64,000 bases of DNA from Sphingomonas sp. GM_Shp_1 (lineage in GTDB: Bacteria; Pseudomonadota; Alphaproteobacteria; Sphingomonadales; Sphingomonadaceae), in assembly GCF_026540895.1 (NCBI RefSeq), contig NZ_JALNUR010000010.1:33488-97487 (forward strand), in the 5' to 3' direction. Shown here in pieces: positions 18,492-27,307 of the stretch; the stretch's first letter is position 1, and each line of letters begins with the position of its first letter. A program made the translations under genes and the position numbers. The notes under the pieces are model-generated. The model saw nothing but the letters and a program-made list of their open reading frames with translations, made no database searches and was not told where the DNA came from.

Positions 18492-18660
18492 GGGGTGTCG
18501 CTCCACCGGAGCGAGGCGGGCCCAATGCCGAAGCTGAACGCGCCTGTCAACGCCGTTTTATGCGTTTTGCACATGCCCCGCCTGATCGGGTTGCTTGCAT
18601 GTCGGACGATCGGGACATAGCCTCTGCCCCATATCAGTCCAATCGGGGATTTCGTTTCCT

Positions 18661-20271
18661 ATGCGCGTTTCCTTGCTCGCCGCCGTCGCGGCGATCGCCC
18701 TGTTGCCTGTCGCCGCCGTCACCGCGCAGGATCGCGGCAGCGCCAGCCGCATCATCGACGAAGGCATGAACCACAGCCAGGTCATGCAGACCGCGCAGCA
18801 TCTGACCGACGTGATCGGCCCGCGCATGACCAACAGCCCCGCGATGCGCACCGCCGAGGGCTGGACCGTCGAGCAGTTCGCCAAATGGGGCCTGAAGAAC
18901 GTCCATAAGGAAGGCTTCCCCTTCGGCCGAGGCTGGTCGATCGAGCGGGCGAGCGTCCGGATGGTCTCGCCCCGCCCGCTGCAACTGACCGCGATCCCCA
19001 TCGCCTGGACGCCCGCCACCAACGGCGCGGTCACCGCCCCGGTGATCGTCGCGCCGATGAAGCGGGAGCGCGATTTCGACAAGTTCCGGGGGCAGCTGCG
19101 CGGCAAGATCGTGATGGTGTCGATGCCCGGCACCGGCGACGAGCCCGGCACCGCGCCCTTCCGCCGCCTGTCGGGCGAGGACATCGCCAAGCTCGACGTC
19201 TATGTGCAGCCCGAGCATGATCCCGAAGCCGCCGACCGCCGGTTGAAGCGGCTCGACTTCTCGCAGAAGCTGGATGCGTTCCTGAAGGCCGAGGGCGCGG
19301 TCGCCTATGTCACGCAGAGCTATCGCGACGGCAAGCTGCTGCACGGTGAGGGCTATCTGTTCGGACGCGGCGAGACGGCTGCCGTCCCCGGCATCGAACT
19401 CGCCGCCGAGGATTATCGCCGCCTCGCCCGCCTTGCCAAGGTCGGCCCGGCCCCGACCATCGAGGTGCTCAGCGACGTCCGCTATGACGACGGCGACGTC
19501 AACGCCTACAACATCATCGCCGAGATTCCCGGCACCGACCCCAAGGCGGGCTATGTGATGGCGGGCGCGCATCTGGACAGTTGGGTCGCGGGCGACGGCG
19601 CGGCGGACAATGCGGCGGGCAGCGCGATGATCATGGAGGCCGCGCGCATCCTGGCCGCCACCGGCCAGCGACCGAAACGAACCATCCGCTTCGCGCTCTG
19701 GTCGGGCGAGGAGCAGGGTATCCTGGGCTCCATGGCCTATGTCGAGCAGCATCTGGCGACGCGCGGCCGCCCCGACGACGCGCCGCAGACCGGCCTGAAG
19801 CGCTATTATGGCTGGACCAATCGCTGGCCGATCACGCCGAAGCCCGGTTACGGCGACCTGGCCGCCTATTTCAACATCGACAACGGCTCGGGCAAGCTGC
19901 GCGGCATCTATGCCGAGAACAACCCGGCGGCGGTGCCGATGCTGAAGGAATGGCTGTCGCCCTATGCGTCGATGGGGGCGGGCAATGTCGTGCAGCGGAC
20001 CACCGGCGGCACCGACCACGTGTTCATGCAGGCGGTCGGCGTGCAGGGCTTTCAGTTCATCCAGGACCCGCTGGACTATGGCAGCCGCATCCATCACAGC
20101 TCGGCCGATACCTTCGACCATTTGAAGGGGGATGACATGCGCCAGGCCTCGGTGGTGCTCGCCGGGGTCTTGCTTGCGGCGGCGAATGCGGACAAGGCGC
20201 TGCCGCGTCCGCCGGTTCCCACCCAACCGGCACCGACCAATCCTTTCAGCTATACGGACAATGACGACTGA
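18661..20271 (+). CDS. Secreted M28-family zinc aminopeptidase
   Basis: 536 residues from ATG 18661, with a cleavable signal peptide (MRVSLLAAVAAIALLPVAAV, cleavage near AVTAQ). The longer frame start at 18595 would bury the signal. A PA-like domain occupies about 130-260. The M28 peptidase domain has Zn ligands in AGAHLDSWVAGDGAADNAAG, the catalytic Glu pair in WSGEEQGILGS, an Asp in FNIDNGSGK, and the last His in HHSSADTFDHL. Expected to be periplasmic or extracellular, removing N-terminal residues. The stop shares one base with the rlmB start. Confidence 0.93.
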   Translation: MRVSLLAAVAAIALLPVAAVTAQDRGSASRIIDEGMNHSQVMQTAQHLTDVIGPRMTNSPAMRTAEGWTVEQFAKWGLKNVHKEGFPFGRGWSIERASVRMVSPRPLQLTAIPIAWTPATNGAVTAPVIVAPMKRERDFDKFRGQLRGKIVMVSMPGTGDEPGTAPFRRLSGEDIAKLDVYVQPEHDPEAADRRLKRLDFSQKLDAFLKAEGAVAYVTQSYRDGKLLHGEGYLFGRGETAAVPGIELAAEDYRRLARLAKVGPAPTIEVLSDVRYDDGDVNAYNIIAEIPGTDPKAGYVMAGAHLDSWVAGDGAADNAAGSAMIMEAARILAATGQRPKRTIRFALWSGEEQGILGSMAYVEQHLATRGRPDDAPQTGLKRYYGWTNRWPITPKPGYGDLAAYFNIDNGSGKLRGIYAENNPAAVPMLKEWLSPYASMGAGNVVQRTTGGTDHVFMQAVGVQGFQFIQDPLDYGSRIHHSSADTFDHLKGDDMRQASVVLAGVLLAAANADKALPRPPVPTQPAPTNPFSYTDNDD

Positions 20272-21014
20272 TGGCACGCCGAGGACATCGCCCCAGCCAG
20301 GCTTCCGCCAACCGCCCGCGCTTCTGGGGGCGGCATGCGGTGACGGCGGCACTCGCCAACCCCAACCGGACGGTGCGCAAGATCTGGGGCACGCGCGAGG
20401 CGCTGGCCGCGCTCGACCTGCCGCCGGTGGTGCCGATCACCTATGCCGATGCCGCCGATCTGGGCCGTCTGGTTCCCGCCGACGCGCCGCACCAGGGCCT
20501 GGTGGCGGAGGTCGATCCGCTGGAGGACATGTGGCTGGGCGACCTGCTGCACGAAGGGCAGGATGACCAGCGGCCTCTGGTGGTGCTCGATCAGGTGACC
20601 GACCCGCACAATGTCGGCGCGATCCTGCGCTCGGCCGCCGCCTTCGACGCGCTGGGCATCGTGACCCAGGACCGGCACGCCCCCCCCGAATCGGGCACGG
20701 TCGCCCGCTCGGCCAGCGGCGCGCTGGAGACGGTGCCGTGGATTCGCGTCGTCAACCTGGCCCGCGCGCTGGAGGAGATCGCCGAAGCGGGCTTCTGGCG
20801 CATCGGCCTGACCGGCCATGCCAGCCAGACCCTGGCCCAGGCGATGGGCACGCAGCGCATCTGCATCGTGCTGGGCGCGGAAGGCGAGGGGATGCGCCAG
20901 AATACCGAGGCGCATTGCGATGAACTCGCCAAGCTGCCGATCAGCCCGAAGGTGGAGAGCCTGAACGTCTCCAACGCGGCGGCGATCGCGCTGTATGCGG
21001 TGGCGGCGCGGTGA
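20271..21014 (+). CDS. rlmB: 23S rRNA (guanosine-2'-O-)-methyltransferase RlmB (TrmH/SpoU family)
   Basis: A 247-residue SAM-dependent RNA ribose methyltransferase with the SPOUT knot. The N-terminal substrate domain (about 15-85) begins with the basic segment FWGRHAVTAALANPNRTV. The three SpoU motifs are VVLDQVTDPHNVGAILRSA, IVLGAEGEGMR and LPISPKVESLNVSNAAAIAL. The start overlaps the peptidase stop (TGATG), so the two are cotranscribed. RlmB versus another TrmH-family target is inferred from length and N-terminal domain. Confidence 0.9.
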   Translation: MARRGHRPSQASANRPRFWGRHAVTAALANPNRTVRKIWGTREALAALDLPPVVPITYADAADLGRLVPADAPHQGLVAEVDPLEDMWLGDLLHEGQDDQRPLVVLDQVTDPHNVGAILRSAAAFDALGIVTQDRHAPPESGTVARSASGALETVPWIRVVNLARALEEIAEAGFWRIGLTGHASQTLAQAMGTQRICIVLGAEGEGMRQNTEAHCDELAKLPISPKVESLNVSNAAAIALYAVAAR

Positions 21015-21020
21015 TTTGGC

Positions 21021-21052
21021 GCGGCGGCGGGATTGGTCCTGCCGCCTTTTCG
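21021..21052 (+). terminator. Rho-independent terminator after rlmB
   Basis: GGCGGGA-TTGG-TCCTGCC stem, extended by C-G pairs, followed by TTTTCG, 7 nt after the stop. Confidence 0.75.
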
Positions 21053-21090
21053 TTCGCGCAAAGGTTTTTTGGAGCGAGCGCCGGGCGTGC

Positions 21091-21203
21091 GCTTCGACTT
21101 CGCTCAGCGTGAACGGCTGTTGGTCGGATTGGCAGGGTATTCGGGGCGGGTAGACTCAAGAAGGCCGGTTCCCAGCCTCCGTTCAGCCTGAGCGCAGTCG
21201 AAG
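21091..21203. repeat. Palindromic intergenic repeat, copy D (CTTCGACTTCGCTCAG family)
   Basis: Arms GCTTCGACTTCGCTCAGCGT (21091-21110, continuing GAACGG) and the inverted CCGTTCAGCCTGAGCGCAGT (21179-21198, continuing CGAAGG), with an unusually long loop of about 63 nt. Confidence 0.75.
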
Positions 21204-21218
21204 GCCACGGGCATGGGG

Positions 21219-21367
21219 TTCGCGCGGAGACGCGGAGGCGCGGAGATGTCCGGCATAGGGCCAGCGAAGGCCGCCCTCGCGAGCGGGAGACTTTGCGGCG
21301 GCCGGCAGGGATGGAGAGGCCTTGCGGCCAGATTCTCAATCTCCGCGCCTCCGCGTCTCCGCGCGAA
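21219..21367. repeat. Perfect 29-bp inverted repeat
   Basis: Positions 21219-21247 and 21339-21367 are exact reverse complements (core GCGGAGACGCGGAGGCGCGG), separated by 91 nt. Together with copy D and the two terminators it fills the gap 21015-21478, where no gene is seen. Confidence 0.85.
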
Positions 21368-21424
21368 CAAAAACTCTGAGGAGGCTGCGAGACCAAGTCA
21401 CGCCGTTCCCTCCGGGCCTCGGCG

Positions 21425-21460
21425 CAAAAAAAGAGGCGGGACCAAGGCCCCGCCCCCGCG
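21425..21460 (-). terminator. Rho-independent terminator of the ferredoxin gene
   Basis: On the minus strand a GGGCGGGGCC-TT-GGTCCCGCC-type stem is followed by TCTTTTTTT, within 20-55 nt of the ferredoxin stop. Confidence 0.8.
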
Positions 21461-21478
21461 TTCTCGCGAAATGCCCGA

Positions 21479-21796
21479 TCAGTCCTCCGCCGCGATCCGC
21501 ACCCGCATCCCGTCCTGCGCCGCACCGAAGGGCAACTGGCACGACAGGCGCGAGGTGGCGTCCCGTTCGCTGGTCGAATCGAGCAGGTCGTCCTCGTCCG
21601 GTCCGATCGCGGGCAGGGTGCCCGCGAATTCCGGATCGACATGCACATGGCAGGTCGCGCAGGAGCAGCATCCGCCGCACAGCGCCAGCAACTCGTCCAC
21701 TCCGGCGTCGCGGATGACTTCCATCACCGACAGACCGGCCTCGCCGTCGATTTCGCGTTCTTCCCCGTCGCGGGTCACGACGATAAGCTTGGGCAT
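21479..21796 (-). CDS. 2Fe-2S ferredoxin (adrenodoxin/ISC type)
   Basis: 105 residues. The start at 21796 is chosen because AAGGAG lies 7 nt upstream; an ATG six bases earlier has no room for the RBS. Cluster ligands are Cys40, Cys46 and Cys49 in [12 protein letters not shown] plus Cys86 in LSCQLPF, the C-x5-C-x2-C...C pattern of vertebrate-type ferredoxins. A cytosolic electron carrier for P450-type oxygenases, dioxygenases or Fe-S assembly. No partner reductase or oxygenase is adjacent. Confidence 0.92.
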   Translation of the reverse strand: MPKLIVVTRDGEEREIDGEAGLSVMEVIRDAGVDELLALCGGCCSCATCHVHVDPEFAGTLPAIGPDEDDLLDSTSERDATSRLSCQLPFGAAQDGMRVRIAAED

Positions 21797-21853
21797 GTCC
21801 ATTCTCCTTGTCGGCAGCGCCTCTGCCGATCCTCAACGCACGGATCAAGCATC

Positions 21854-22483
21854 ATGGGGCTGAACGCCGAACAGATTCGCCGAAGCATGGACGCGCTGGC
21901 CGCCGCCGAGCCCGCCATCGCGGCGGCGCTCGCGCGCATCGGCTATCCCGAACCGCGCATCCGCGAACGCGGCTACGCCACCCTGGTCCGCACGATCTTG
22001 GGCCAGCAGGTGTCGGTCGCCTCGGCCAATGCGCATTGGCGGCGACTGAATGAGTTGCTCGGCGACGCGACCGACCCGACGAGGATGCACGGCGTCACCG
22101 ATGAGGAATTGCGCGGCGCGGGCATCTCGCGGCAGAAGGCGGGCTATCTGCGTAGCCTGGCCGAAGAGGTGACCAGCGGTCGCCTCAACCTGTCGGACCT
22201 GCCGGAGGACGACGAGGAAGCGATCGCCCAACTGGTCGCGGTCAAGGGCATCGGCCGCTGGTCGGCGGAGGTCTATCTGCTCTTCGCCGAAGGGCGCACC
22301 GACATCTGGCCCGCCGGCGACCTGGCCGTGCAGATCGAGATGGGGCGCATCCTGGGCCATGACGCGCGGCCTTCCGAAAAGCAGGTCCGTGCGCTGGCGG
22401 AGGCGTTCCGCCCGCACCGCAGCGCGCTGGCGATCTTCACCTGGCATCATTACGGCGCAGGGGCGGACGCCGCGCCCGTCTAG
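21854..22483 (+). CDS. alkA: DNA-3-methyladenine glycosylase II-type base excision enzyme
   Basis: 209 residues from ATG 21854. Helix-hairpin-helix glycosylase of the AlkA/Mag1 branch. RTILGQQVSVASA is the family's N-terminal helix motif. The HhH-GPD is VAVKGIGRWSAEVYLLFA, followed by PAGDLAVQIEMGR, where the Asp is catalytic. It lacks the long N-terminal domain of E. coli AlkA, as is usual for the short alphaproteobacterial form. It removes alkylated purines from DNA. Its TAG stop codon lies inside the terminal repeat of the palindromic element at 22480-22671. Confidence 0.9.
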   Translation: MGLNAEQIRRSMDALAAAEPAIAAALARIGYPEPRIRERGYATLVRTILGQQVSVASANAHWRRLNELLGDATDPTRMHGVTDEELRGAGISRQKAGYLRSLAEEVTSGRLNLSDLPEDDEEAIAQLVAVKGIGRWSAEVYLLFAEGRTDIWPAGDLAVQIEMGRILGHDARPSEKQVRALAEAFRPHRSALAIFTWHHYGAGADAAPV

Positions 22484-22671
22484 AGCGGTTTCCGACTAGG
22501 TTGAACCATCGTCATCGCCCTGTGGGCGACCGCTTCGCGGCGGGGCGCTTTCGGTCCAGGGCGGCGTTGCTTGGCGGTCACGATGCTTCTGCATCGCTCC
22601 CTTCGCGCGCCTTGCCCCGAACCGAAATCACCTCCGTGCCAATGATCCAACCTGATCGGAAACCGCTCTAG
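22480..22671. mobile_element. MITE-like element with terminal inverted repeats
   Basis: A 192-bp non-coding unit bounded by inverted ends CTAGAGCGGTTTCC (22480-22493) and GGAAACCGCTCTAG (22658-22671). Pairing extends imperfectly inward (GGTTG/CAACC). The interior has several short hairpins and no ORF. Size and ends fit a miniature inverted-repeat element, or a REP-type palindrome cluster. Confidence 0.6.
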
Positions 22672-22681
22672 AATCCGGACG

Positions 22682-22891
22682 CTAGTCGCTGTGCGGCGTC
22701 GTGCGGTGGCGGGTGGCCACCCCGACCAGCACCGCCGTCGACAACAGGATCGACGACACCAGGCCGCCAATGGCGAGCAGTCCGCCCGGCGTCACCCGCA
22801 CCTTGGCCCGGAGGACGACCTTGCGCCCGATCCCGGCGCGCAGCGTGGCGGACTGATGGCTGGGGCGGCGTGGCGTGATGGAATGGGACAT
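22682..22891 (-). CDS. Small single-helix membrane protein, unknown
   Basis: 69 residues: a basic N-terminal half (about 1-33) followed by one hydrophobic helix (GGLLAIGGLVSSILLSTAVL) and a short polar tail. No clear Shine-Dalgarno. The composition argues for a real membrane peptide rather than noise, but support is limited. It lies just downstream of the secreted protein gene at 22922 on the same strand. Confidence 0.4.
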   Translation of the reverse strand: MSHSITPRRPSHQSATLRAGIGRKVVLRAKVRVTPGGLLAIGGLVSSILLSTAVLVGVATRHRTTPHSD

Positions 22892-22921
22892 GGGCGATCA
22901 ACGCGGCGGCGCCCCGTCCGT

Positions 22922-24082
22922 TCACGCGCCATAGCGCTGAGCGATGCGGTCGCGACGTTGCGGGATCGGCCGGTCGGGATCGAGTTGGACGAGATGAACG
23001 CCCGTCGGCGCCATCGCGGCCCGGATCTCGGGCCAGATATCGCCCCGCGCCGCGACATAAAGCGTCACCTTCGACAGGGACCCGGGCGGGAGCGACGCGC
23101 CGATCCTGTGCAGAACCGCGACCATGTTCGCCGGGGACAGCGACGCCAGCGCGACGTTATCCGCATAGGATTTGGTCAACGCCTCGCGTGTCCAGGTCTC
23201 GGTGATCGCGTAATCCTTCGCACCGGGCAGGCGGAGGACGGTGGTGGAGGTGGAGATGTCGGGTCCGCGCAATCGCGCCACGGCCTCGCGCAGATAGTCA
23301 TGCCATTCCCGTTGATCGTTGACCGCCGGGCCAAGGAGCGGGGCGAGGAAGGCCGCCTTCGCCCTGGCCGCCGCCGCAAGCTGTTCGGCATGGACGCGGC
23401 GGCCTGCCGACAGCGCCTGTTCCAGGGCGAAGTCGTTCGCCGGGGCGACCGCACCGGTGGCGAGATCGACCGTGATCGGCACCATGCTGTCCGGGCCTTC
23501 GTCATCGCTGGTCGGCACGAGGACCGGGATGACCACCCGGCGTCCATCGGATGAGAAACAGGGCTTGCCCCGCCATCGGATCGAACTGACCGAATGGGGA
23601 AGCGCATCGATATAATCCTGCGGCACGAGGTCGGTCAGCGCCAGCGCGCGGACCTGTTCGCCCGAGGGGCCGTAGATCACCACGGCGTTCGGGCCGTATC
23701 CCGTCCCATGCCAATTGTCGAAGGTGACGGTATAGGCGCCGTCCTCCCGCACGATCACGTCCACGGGTGCGACCTCATTGGCGATCGGCTTTTCCCAGAC
23801 CGTCCGCCACCGCCCGCCCGTCCGCGTCTGAACCCTTGCGGTCGCGGCCCGCGGGCCGTTCTCGGTCTGCCCCGCCGGTTCGACATGATCGACCTTGTCC
23901 TCGAAATAGGCGAGCTGGCTTTCCAGGTCGCGCGGCGTGACCGTGACGCGTGCATGGCCCTTGCAGGACGTGAAGGTCCGGGTCGTCGGCATCGTCCAGC
24001 TATCGGCGCAGGACGCGGTGGGGGTGAAAGACGTCGCGACAAGGGCCAGGCCGATCAGAACGGCCATGCGCAGGAATTGCAT
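22922..24082 (-). CDS. Secreted protein of unknown function
   Basis: 386 residues from ATG 24082, where a purine-rich GGGGGAAGGA lies just upstream and a signal peptide follows (MQFLRMAVLIGLALVATSF, cleavage near SCADS). The mature part shows no catalytic motif I recognise. It contains a WHGTGYGPNAVVIYGPSGEQV segment resembling beta-sandwich or propeller strands. Cysteines in FTSCKGH and KPCFS may form a disulfide. Probably periplasmic. Confidence 0.7.
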   Translation of the reverse strand: MQFLRMAVLIGLALVATSFTPTASCADSWTMPTTRTFTSCKGHARVTVTPRDLESQLAYFEDKVDHVEPAGQTENGPRAATARVQTRTGGRWRTVWEKPIANEVAPVDVIVREDGAYTVTFDNWHGTGYGPNAVVIYGPSGEQVRALALTDLVPQDYIDALPHSVSSIRWRGKPCFSSDGRRVVIPVLVPTSDDEGPDSMVPITVDLATGAVAPANDFALEQALSAGRRVHAEQLAAAARAKAAFLAPLLGPAVNDQREWHDYLREAVARLRGPDISTSTTVLRLPGAKDYAITETWTREALTKSYADNVALASLSPANMVAVLHRIGASLPPGSLSKVTLYVAARGDIWPEIRAAMAPTGVHLVQLDPDRPIPQRRDRIAQRYGA

Positions 24083-24184
24083 CGTCCTTCCCCCCCTTAC
24101 TGACTGGCCATGTTTCCCATCATTGTCGCGGTCGTGGCAAGCGCGCACTGGCATCCCGCCCCCCGCGCCCTTAAGTCCCTACCC

Positions 24185-25531
24185 ATGTTGACCCCCGAAC
24201 AGGCCCGCGACCGGGCCGCCGATATCGTCGCCCGCGCCCGCGCCGCCGGAGCCGACGCCGCCGACGCCATCTTCGCCGCCGACGCCGCACTGGAGGTGTC
24301 GGTGCGCCTCGGTGCGCTGGAGGATGTCGGGCGGTCGGAGAGCGAGGAACTGGGCCTGCGGGTGTTCGTCGGGCGGCGCTCGGCCAGCGTCTCGACCTCC
24401 GACCTGTCGGGCGACGCGATCACCCTCGCGGCCGAGCGCGCCGTCGCCATGGCGCGCGAGGCGCCGGAGGATCGCTGGGCAGGCCTGGCGCCGGAGGAAC
24501 GGCTGCTCAAGGGCGCGCCGCCGATGCTCGACCTGGACGACGGAGGAGAAGTCGCGCCCGAGCAGCTCCGCGCCGCCGCACTCGTCGCCGAGGAAGCCGC
24601 GCGCGCCGTGGCCGGTGTCACCAATTCGGAGGGAGCGGGGGCCTCCGCCTCGCGCGCCGTCTCGGCGCTGGCAACCAGCCATGGCTTCGCGGCGGGCTAT
24701 GCCGCGACCGGCTATGGCCTGTCGGTCAGCGTGGTGGCGGGCGAGGGCGCGGGGATGCAGCGCGACTATGCCCATCACGGGGCGCGCCTTCGCCGCCTGC
24801 TCGAAAGCCCCGAGGCGATCGGCCAGCGCGCGGGCGAGCGGACCGTGGCGCGGCTGAACCCCGCCAAGCTGGCGAGCGGCGCCATGCCGGTCGTGTTCGA
24901 CCCGCGCGTCGGATCGTCGCTGGTCGGCCATCTTGTCTCCGCCATCGCGGGCAGCGCGATCACCCGGCGGACCAGCTTCCTGCTCGACCGGCTGGGCGAG
25001 CGGGTCATGGCCGAGGGGATTCGGATCGAGGACGATCCCCATCGCCCGCACGGGCTCCGCTCGCGTCCCTTCGATGGCGAGGGGCTGGCGGTGTCGCCGA
25101 CCGCGATCGTCGAGGACGGGGTGCTGGAGACCTGGCTGCTCGATTCCGCCTCGGCCCGGCAATTGGGGCTGGAGCCGACCGGCCATGCCGCGCGGGGCAC
25201 GGCGGGGGCGCCGGGCGTTTCGACCAGCAACCTGTTCATGGCGGCGGGGCGCGTGCCGGTGGAGACGCTGATCGGCGACATCGCCGACGGCGTCTATGTC
25301 ACCGAATTGATCGGCAGCGGCGTCAACCCGGTCACCGGCGACTATAGCCGGGGCGCGGCGGGCTTCCGCATCGTCGACGGACGGATCGCGGAACCGGTTG
25401 CGGAGTTCACCGTGGCGGGTAATCTGAAAGAGATGTTCCTAACCATGACGCCGGCCAATGATCTGGAATTCCGCTACGGCGTCAATGTGCCGACGCTGCG
25501 CATCGATGGAATGACGGTTGCCAGCGGCTGA
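24185..25531 (+). CDS. pmbA: Metalloprotease-related protein PmbA/TldE
   Basis: 448 residues from ATG 24185; the frame extends upstream without family sequence. It matches the TldD/PmbA family: an N-terminal domain with ALEVSVRLGALEDVGRSE, a middle DPRVGSSLVGHLVSAIAGSAI, and a C-terminal TGDYSRGAAGFRIVDG then EFTVAGNLKEMFL. PmbA is the TldE-like subunit that lacks the zinc site and partners TldD in degrading unfolded peptides or maturing modified peptides. TldD itself is not in the window. Confidence 0.93.
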   Translation: MLTPEQARDRAADIVARARAAGADAADAIFAADAALEVSVRLGALEDVGRSESEELGLRVFVGRRSASVSTSDLSGDAITLAAERAVAMAREAPEDRWAGLAPEERLLKGAPPMLDLDDGGEVAPEQLRAAALVAEEAARAVAGVTNSEGAGASASRAVSALATSHGFAAGYAATGYGLSVSVVAGEGAGMQRDYAHHGARLRRLLESPEAIGQRAGERTVARLNPAKLASGAMPVVFDPRVGSSLVGHLVSAIAGSAITRRTSFLLDRLGERVMAEGIRIEDDPHRPHGLRSRPFDGEGLAVSPTAIVEDGVLETWLLDSASARQLGLEPTGHAARGTAGAPGVSTSNLFMAAGRVPVETLIGDIADGVYVTELIGSGVNPVTGDYSRGAAGFRIVDGRIAEPVAEFTVAGNLKEMFLTMTPANDLEFRYGVNVPTLRIDGMTVASG

Positions 25532-26327
25532 CCCGACCCCGACGGCGGACCTGATCCCGGCGGTCGTGGCGGCGGCGCGAGAGGCGGCGGCGATGGCGCT
25601 CGCCCGATGGCGCACCGATTTCCGCCAATGGGAGAAAACGCCGGGCAGCCCGGTGTGCGAGGTCGATCTGGACGTCGACCGGATGCTCCATGCACGGCTC
25701 CAGGCGCTGATCCCCGATGCCGGATGGCTGTCGGAGGAGACGGCGGACAAGCCCGACCGGCTGGCCGCGCGCCGCGTCTGGGTGGTCGACCCGATCGACG
25801 GCACCCGCGACTATATTCGTGGACGCGAAGGCTGGGCGGTGTCGGTCGCGCTGGTCGAGGACGGGCGGCCGGTGATCGGCGTCCTCGCCGCGCCCGCCCG
25901 GGGCGAGTTGTGGCTAGCCCAGGCGGGCGGCGGCGCGACCCGCAACGGGCGCACACTGAGCGCGGGCTATTGCCGCCGGATGCCCGGCGCGCGCGTGCCG
26001 GTCGATGCGCTGCCCAAGGCGGACCGCGACCTTGTGGCGGTGTTCAAGCCCAACTCGATCGCGCTGCGCATCGCGATGGTCGCCGCCGACGAGGCCGATC
26101 TGGTCGCGACGCTGCGCTGGGGCAATGAGTGGGACATCGCCGCCGCCGCGCTGATCGCGTCCGAGGCGGGGGCGGGGGTGGCCGATGCGCTGGGCCAGCC
26201 GCTGCTGTTCAACAAGCCCGATCCGCGCGCGTTCGGCGTGCTGGTGACGGCGCGCGGGCTTCAGGACGCGGCGGTCGAGCGGCTCGGCCCCCGTGCGCGC
26301 GACGTGATCGTACCCGTCACCGGCTGA
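25518..26327 (+). CDS. Inositol monophosphatase-family enzyme (3'(2'),5'-bisphosphate nucleotidase-like)
   Basis: 269 residues. The start is TTG 25518, overlapping the pmbA stop by 14 nt, since no ATG or GTG gives full length. Metal-binding motifs of the superfamily are SEETADK (Glu), VVDPIDGTRDYIRG (DPIDGT signature) and GNEWDIAAAALIASEAG (C-terminal Asp). Could act on 3'-phosphoadenosine 5'-phosphate (CysQ-like) or on inositol phosphate; the sequence does not decide. Confidence 0.88.
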   Translation: MPAADPTPTADLIPAVVAAAREAAAMALARWRTDFRQWEKTPGSPVCEVDLDVDRMLHARLQALIPDAGWLSEETADKPDRLAARRVWVVDPIDGTRDYIRGREGWAVSVALVEDGRPVIGVLAAPARGELWLAQAGGGATRNGRTLSAGYCRRMPGARVPVDALPKADRDLVAVFKPNSIALRIAMVAADEADLVATLRWGNEWDIAAAALIASEAGAGVADALGQPLLFNKPDPRAFGVLVTARGLQDAAVERLGPRARDVIVPVTG

Positions 26328-27018
26328 GCATCTGCTCGACCCATTCGGGCACCAACTGCCCGGCGGAGCCCAACCGGCTCTCGTCGAACCAGCCGCTCCC
26401 CTCCGAGCGTTCGAGATTGAGTTCCAGCGTCCGCGCGCCATAGGCGCTCGCCATCCGCACGAACCCCGCCGCCGGATAGACCGCGCCCGAGGTACCGATC
26501 GACACGAACAGATCGGCCTCCGCCAGCGCCGCCTCGATCCGGTCCATATGATAGGGGATCTCGCCGAAGAACACGATATCGGGCCGCAGCGCGGGTGTGG
26601 CGCAGGCGGGGCAGGGCGTTCCCGGCGGCAGCGCCTCCTCCCACCCGAACCGCTCCCCACAGGCCGCGCAGAGGGCCTGCTTCAGCGCGCCGTGCATATG
26701 CAGCAACCGCGTCGCCCCCGCGCGTTCGTGCAGATCGTCCACATTCTGCGTGACGATCAGCAATTCGCCCGGCCATTCCCGGTCCAGCCGCGCCAGTGCT
26801 TCATGCGCCGCATTGGGCCCGACCGTCGCCAGCGCGGCACGCCGCAGGTCATAGAAGCGGTGGACCAGCACCGGATCGGCTGCGAGCGCCTCCGGCGTGC
26901 AGACATCCTCGACCCGATGCCCCTCCCACAGTCCGCCGGGTCCACGAAAGGTGGCGATGCCGGACTCGGCGGAGATGCCCGCGCCGGTGAGGATGACGAT
27001 GTTCGGGGTGTCGCGCAT
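26317..27018 (-). CDS. cobB: NAD-dependent protein deacylase, sirtuin (CobB/SIRT5-like)
   Basis: A 233-residue class III sirtuin. The NAD loop is GAGISAESGIATFRG, the catalytic region is VTQNVDDLHERAG with the active His in LHMHGAL, and a zinc knuckle lies in CAACGERF...CPACATPAL. DIVFFGE and SIGTSGAVYPAA follow. The Ala-x14-Tyr-x2-Arg type residues in the FYDLRR region suggest a SIRT5-like desuccinylase/deacetylase. Converges with the phosphatase gene, with an 11-nt 3' overlap. Confidence 0.93.
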   Translation of the reverse strand: MRDTPNIVILTGAGISAESGIATFRGPGGLWEGHRVEDVCTPEALAADPVLVHRFYDLRRAALATVGPNAAHEALARLDREWPGELLIVTQNVDDLHERAGATRLLHMHGALKQALCAACGERFGWEEALPPGTPCPACATPALRPDIVFFGEIPYHMDRIEAALAEADLFVSIGTSGAVYPAAGFVRMASAYGARTLELNLERSEGSGWFDESRLGSAGQLVPEWVEQMLSR

Positions 27019-27307
27019 GGCCGGGGTTTATCCTGGGGGTGGAGTGTCCGGAAGGGGGCGGATGTTTGCTGTGAGTGGCGAACGGTTCCAATCACTCGTT
27101 TGGTTATTCTGGACAGCGCCGATCCAGCAATGATCCTGCTACTGTGACACGTCATGCAGGGATGGAGACCACGCGCGATAATGCAGGTCGGGCAGGCGTG
27201 TCATAATCGCGGGGCTGGGCAGGCGGGGTATACGAGGGAAACCGCGCTCCCTCCGCTTTGATCTACCCTCTCGCATATCTCTAGCGATTTCAGGTCGTAG
27301 GGCTTTG

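Noticed and set aside
22480..22671. Insertion sequence with transposase.
   Set aside because: Too short to code for a transposase and without an ORF. No intact IS or transposase gene was recognised in the window.
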